Below are positions 7,002 through 8,814 of a DNA stretch of 8,814 nt, one piece after another. The DNA is from Patescibacteria group bacterium UBA1370 (GTDB lineage Bacteria > Patescibacteriota > Microgenomatia > UBA1400 > PJMF01), in contig DBRK01000013.1 of NCBI GenBank assembly GCA_002306315.1, positions 3,986 to 12,799 of the forward strand, written 5' to 3'. The first letter of the stretch is position 1. Each line of letters begins with the position of its first letter. Position numbers and translations under genes: made by a program. The notes below the pieces were generated by a model that was given only the letters and a program-made list of their open reading frames with translations, was not told where the DNA came from and did no database searches.

Positions 7002-7250
7002 AGGCTACGCAAGTAGCAAGTGGCAGCGAAGACGGAATTACTCGAGGAAAAATTTGAAAAATTGCTACAAAAAATCACGGGCTGTTAATCGCCCTAAAAT
7101 CGGCTTGTCAGAGCAGCGGCGGAGGGTTTGCCTAGCTGCTGTGGGGCGGATCCTGCCGGCACAGACTTGGGATAGACGACATTTTCCCTTGAATTTTTGC
7201 CTGGTAGAAAAATATTTTCCAGGCAGGCAAGAATTACGCCGGAAACCCTT
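7001..7250 (+). ncRNA. Candidate structured non-coding RNA region, class not recognised (strand uncertain)
   Basis: Several local hairpins follow each other. GCTAC-GCAA-GTAGC (7004-7017) is a 5-bp stem closed by a GNRA-type tetraloop. AGCAGCGGC (7112-7120) pairs with GCC-TA-GCTGCT (7130-7140) with a 2-nt bulge. CTGTG/CACAG (7139-7143/7160-7164) would compete with it by two bases. TGCCTGG/CCAGGCA (7198-7204/7219-7225) continues inward as a partly paired A/T stem. A second GCTAC copy (7064-7068) could also pair with GTAGC 7013-7017, so an alternative fold is possible. Positions 7101-7180 are 65% GC, well above the local coding DNA. Short frames here (7054-7275 plus; 7094-7360 minus) look like no protein family I know. 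RNase P, tmRNA, SRP RNA and tRNA signatures were looked for and not seen. A decayed gene is the main alternative. Confidence 0.25.
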
Positions 7251-7257
7251 TTTGATG

Positions 7258-7326
7258 AAAAAGAACTTAGTTTAAAACCTACGCAATAACTCACTACACT
7301 TTGTAGTAAAATCCGAAGTTCTTTTT
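7258..7326. repeat. Nested inverted repeats (11-bp outer, 6-bp inner)
   Basis: AAAAAGAACTT (7258-7268) is the perfect inverted copy of AAGTTCTTTTT (7316-7326). Between them ACTACA (7293-7298) pairs with TGTAGT (7302-7307) around a 3-nt loop. The outer arm ends in five T, so a weak terminator on either strand is possible, but the stem is A/T-rich and the 47-nt interior is long for one. It may close a larger RNA fold or mark the end of a small element. No target-site duplication or transposase remnant is seen. Confidence 0.4.
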
Positions 7327-7581
7327 GGTGAAGGAAGGCGGCACGAGAGCAGTCAAACAACCCGACTTAACTATATCAATCAAAAAATCCCGAACACGGA
7401 TAAAAAAGCCAGCTAAAACGAACACAATATTTTTCTCAAGTTAATAAGTCTGTAATAACAAAGTAAGAAAATGGCAAAAAACAAAATGTACTCAATATTA
7501 GCCGCCTGATTTTGGCAAATGTTCGGAAATGCCCGTAGCTGCTTATCTTCCATAACCGGTGTTTACCAGGCAAAAGAAGTG
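7327..7581. other. AT-rich spacer without recognisable gene
   Basis: I see no protein family in any frame. Positions 7381-7500 are 28% GC, the lowest patch I counted, and contain many A-runs. A 12-codon frame (ATG 7471 to TGA 7507-7509, MAKNKMYSILAA) follows a purine-rich AAGTAAGAAA but is too short to support as a gene and has no arginine codons, so it is not an obvious argS leader peptide. The stretch probably separates the com transcript from the argS promoter at 7582. Confidence 0.5.
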
Positions 7582-7610
7582 TTGTTTATGCCTCTAAGCC
7601 AAGCTATACT
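7582..7610 (+). promoter_or_regulatory. Predicted promoter of argS
   Basis: TTGTTT (7582-7587) is spaced by exactly 17 nt from TATACT (7605-7610, 5 of 6 to TATAAT). The start of transcription would fall near 7617, giving a leader of about 70 nt before the argS ATG. The -35 box matches only its first three bases. The assignment is by consensus and position only, and no terminator-antiterminator pair is visible in the leader. Confidence 0.4.
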
Positions 7611-7687
7611 ATCTTTGGTCGACTGGTTTGTTGGCTTAATCCCATCCCATTCGCCAACAATCTCAGCCATCCAATCACGGGAAGAGT

Positions 7688-8814
7688 ATGACAACCGCTA
7701 TGCCCCAAAACACCATTACCGTCGAATTGACCACAATAATTAATCAAGCATTGAGCAGTCTCAATTTGCCACAACAATCCACGGTGCACCTAGAGCATCC
7801 TGCTGATCAAAGCCATGGCGATTATGCCACCAACGTGGCGATGACACTGTTTGGCAGCAGCAAAACTAGCGGCGCAGAACTTAATTACCCAACCCCGCGG
7901 GCGCTGGCCGAAGCTATTGCCGACGCCATCAACTACCAATTGCAAAACCAGCTTCCTGCGGATGCTTCCTCAACAACGCCGTCGCCAGTTGACACCGTTG
8001 CCGTAGCCGGTCCCGGCTTTATAAATTTTTATCTCTCTGAAGCCTTCTTAGTGGCCAAAATGGGCGAGATCGCTCAATTTGCGGGGAACGGACCAGCAGA
8101 AACCGATTTAGGCCGAAAAGTCGTGGTTGAGTACTCTTCGCCCAACATCGCTAAGCCGTTTACGGTTGGCCACCTGCGTTCCACCATCATCGGCGATGCC
8201 ATTGCCAACTTGCTGCAAAAAACCGGTGCCACGGTGTACCGTGACAATCACTTGGGTGACTGGGGGACGCAGTTTGGCAAACAGATTTATGCCATCAAAA
8301 CCTGGGGCGACGAAGCAGCCATCGGCCAAGCGGAAAACCCGGTCAAAGAGCTGGTGGCCCTGTATGTTAAATTTCATGAAGAAGCCGAGAAAGACCCTAC
8401 GCTGGAGGACGAGGGCAGGGCTTGGTTTAAAAAACTCGAGGATGGTGATCCGGAAGCCAGGCGGCTGTGGCAGCAATGCATTGAGTGGTCGTGGCGCGAG
8501 TTTGCCAAGATTTATGAGCGGTTGAATATTCATTTCACCGAGAACGACGGCCGCGGCTATGGCGAGTCGTTTTTTGAAGACAAGATGCAGCCGGTGATCG
8601 ATGAATTGGCAGCAAAAGGCCTGCTTGAAGAGAGCCAAGGCGCCAAACTCGTCTTTTTTCCCGGTGACAGCCTGCCACCCCTAATGATTGTCAAAAAAGA
8701 CGGTTCTACGCTCTACAGCACCCGAGATTTGGCGGCAGACAAATTCCGGCTGGAGCACTACGGTCCGGATATCACCATAATCAACGAAACCGGCGCCGAG
8801 CAGAGCCTGTACTT
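7688..8814 (+). CDS. argS: Arginyl-tRNA synthetase (5' part; runs off the right edge)
   Basis: From ATG 7688 the frame is open for 375 codons plus two bases to the window end, about two thirds of a usual ArgRS. It is a class I synthetase that charges tRNA-Arg. The N-terminal tRNA-recognition (Add-1) domain covers about residues 1-130, with HGDYATNVAM (43-52) and VAVAGPGFINFYL (104-116). The catalytic domain opens with VVVEYSSPNIAKPFTVGHLR; TVGH (159-162) takes the place of the HIGH motif. DNHLGDWGTQFG (186-197) and STLYSTRDLAA (340-350) follow as in the family. An in-frame TAA at 7637 limits the start to 7688 or the second ATG at 7700. GGGAAGAG (7679-7686) lies 1 nt before the first and 13 nt before the second, so the choice is not settled. 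The KMSKS equivalent and anticodon-binding domain lie beyond the window. It is probably its own transcription unit. Confidence 0.96.
   Translation, partial: MTTAMPQNTITVELTTIINQALSSLNLPQQSTVHLEHPADQSHGDYATNVAMTLFGSSKTSGAELNYPTPRALAEAIADAINYQLQNQLPADASSTTPSPVDTVAVAGPGFINFYLSEAFLVAKMGEIAQFAGNGPAETDLGRKVVVEYSSPNIAKPFTVGHLRSTIIGDAIANLLQKTGATVYRDNHLGDWGTQFGKQIYAIKTWGDEAAIGQAENPVKELVALYVKFHEEAEKDPTLEDEGRAWFKKLEDGDPEARRLWQQCIEWSWREFAKIYERLNIHFTENDGRGYGESFFEDKMQPVIDELAAKGLLEESQGAKLVFFPGDSLPPLMIVKKDGSTLYSTRDLAADKFRLEHYGPDITIINETGAEQSLY

Noticed and set aside
7198..7235. Intrinsic terminator at the TGCCTGG/CCAGGCA hairpin
   Set aside because: The stem is followed by GGCAAGAATT rather than a T-run.
7054..7360. 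Short frames on both strands (73 aa plus, 88 aa minus) in the gap
   Set aside because: They overlap each other, resemble no family I know, and lie across the strongest hairpins; they are more likely chance frames.
7068..7389. Direct repeat CAAAAAATC (7068-7076 and 7381-7389)
   Set aside because: It is a 9-nt low-complexity match in an A-rich region and is expected by chance. No CRISPR-like spacing or further copies exist.
6938..7687. Known housekeeping RNA (RNase P, tmRNA, SRP RNA, 6S, tRNA)
   Set aside because: I looked for GAGGAAAGTCC, the tmRNA 5' and CCA ends, GGAAG..GCAGC and GGTTCGA-type arms. Only partial likenesses such as CGAGGAAAAA at 7043 were found.
7519..7743. 74-residue plus-strand frame upstream of argS
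   Set aside because: It runs 56 nt into argS in another frame, and its start lies before the predicted argS transcription start.

Overview
The window looks like a chromosomal piece of a Candidate Phyla Radiation (Patescibacteria) bacterium, most likely of the Microgenomates type. Three things point there: a short bacterial-type leucyl-tRNA synthetase; a minimal DNA-uptake set (ComEA, ComEC) sitting behind a housekeeping synthetase gene; and, on the minus strand, a secreted protein of a style I remember from Microgenomates genomes (signal peptide followed by an 'ESDSF.IQFGNFN...TVGQT..G' start). The taxon is an inference from remembered family features, not from a search. All genes read with the standard code. 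Most coding DNA is near 50% GC by eye (51% counted over 5341-5520).

Layout. Positions 1-1152 hold two minus-strand genes that overlap by 26 nt: a polytopic membrane protein with a cytoplasmic coiled coil (397-1152), then a secreted protein (start at 422) that runs off the left edge. The 136-nt divergent gap 1153-1288 carries a good sigma-70-like promoter and two hairpins in the leader of leuS. From 1289 to 6937 four plus-strand genes follow: leuS, comEA, a ComEC channel gene, and a separate gene for the ComEC-type metallo-beta-lactamase (MBL) domain whose start overlaps the comEC stop (ATGA). About 750 nt without a convincing gene follow (6938-7687). They contain several inverted repeats, a GC-rich patch, and a 28% GC stretch. 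The right end is the first 375 codons of argS, preceded by a plausible promoter.

How the genes fit together. ComEA should bind incoming double-stranded DNA at the membrane, the ComEC channel should pass one strand inward, and the MBL protein is the presumed nuclease part that most bacteria carry fused to ComEC. Two tRNA synthetases flank this uptake block but have no evident functional link to it. The membrane/secreted pair on the left probably forms a separate cell-surface transcription unit.

The points most worth a second look are the structured-looking gap before argS, the split ComEC with an AT-rich, atypical N-terminus, the paired leader hairpins of leuS, and the overlapping membrane/secreted pair of unknown function.
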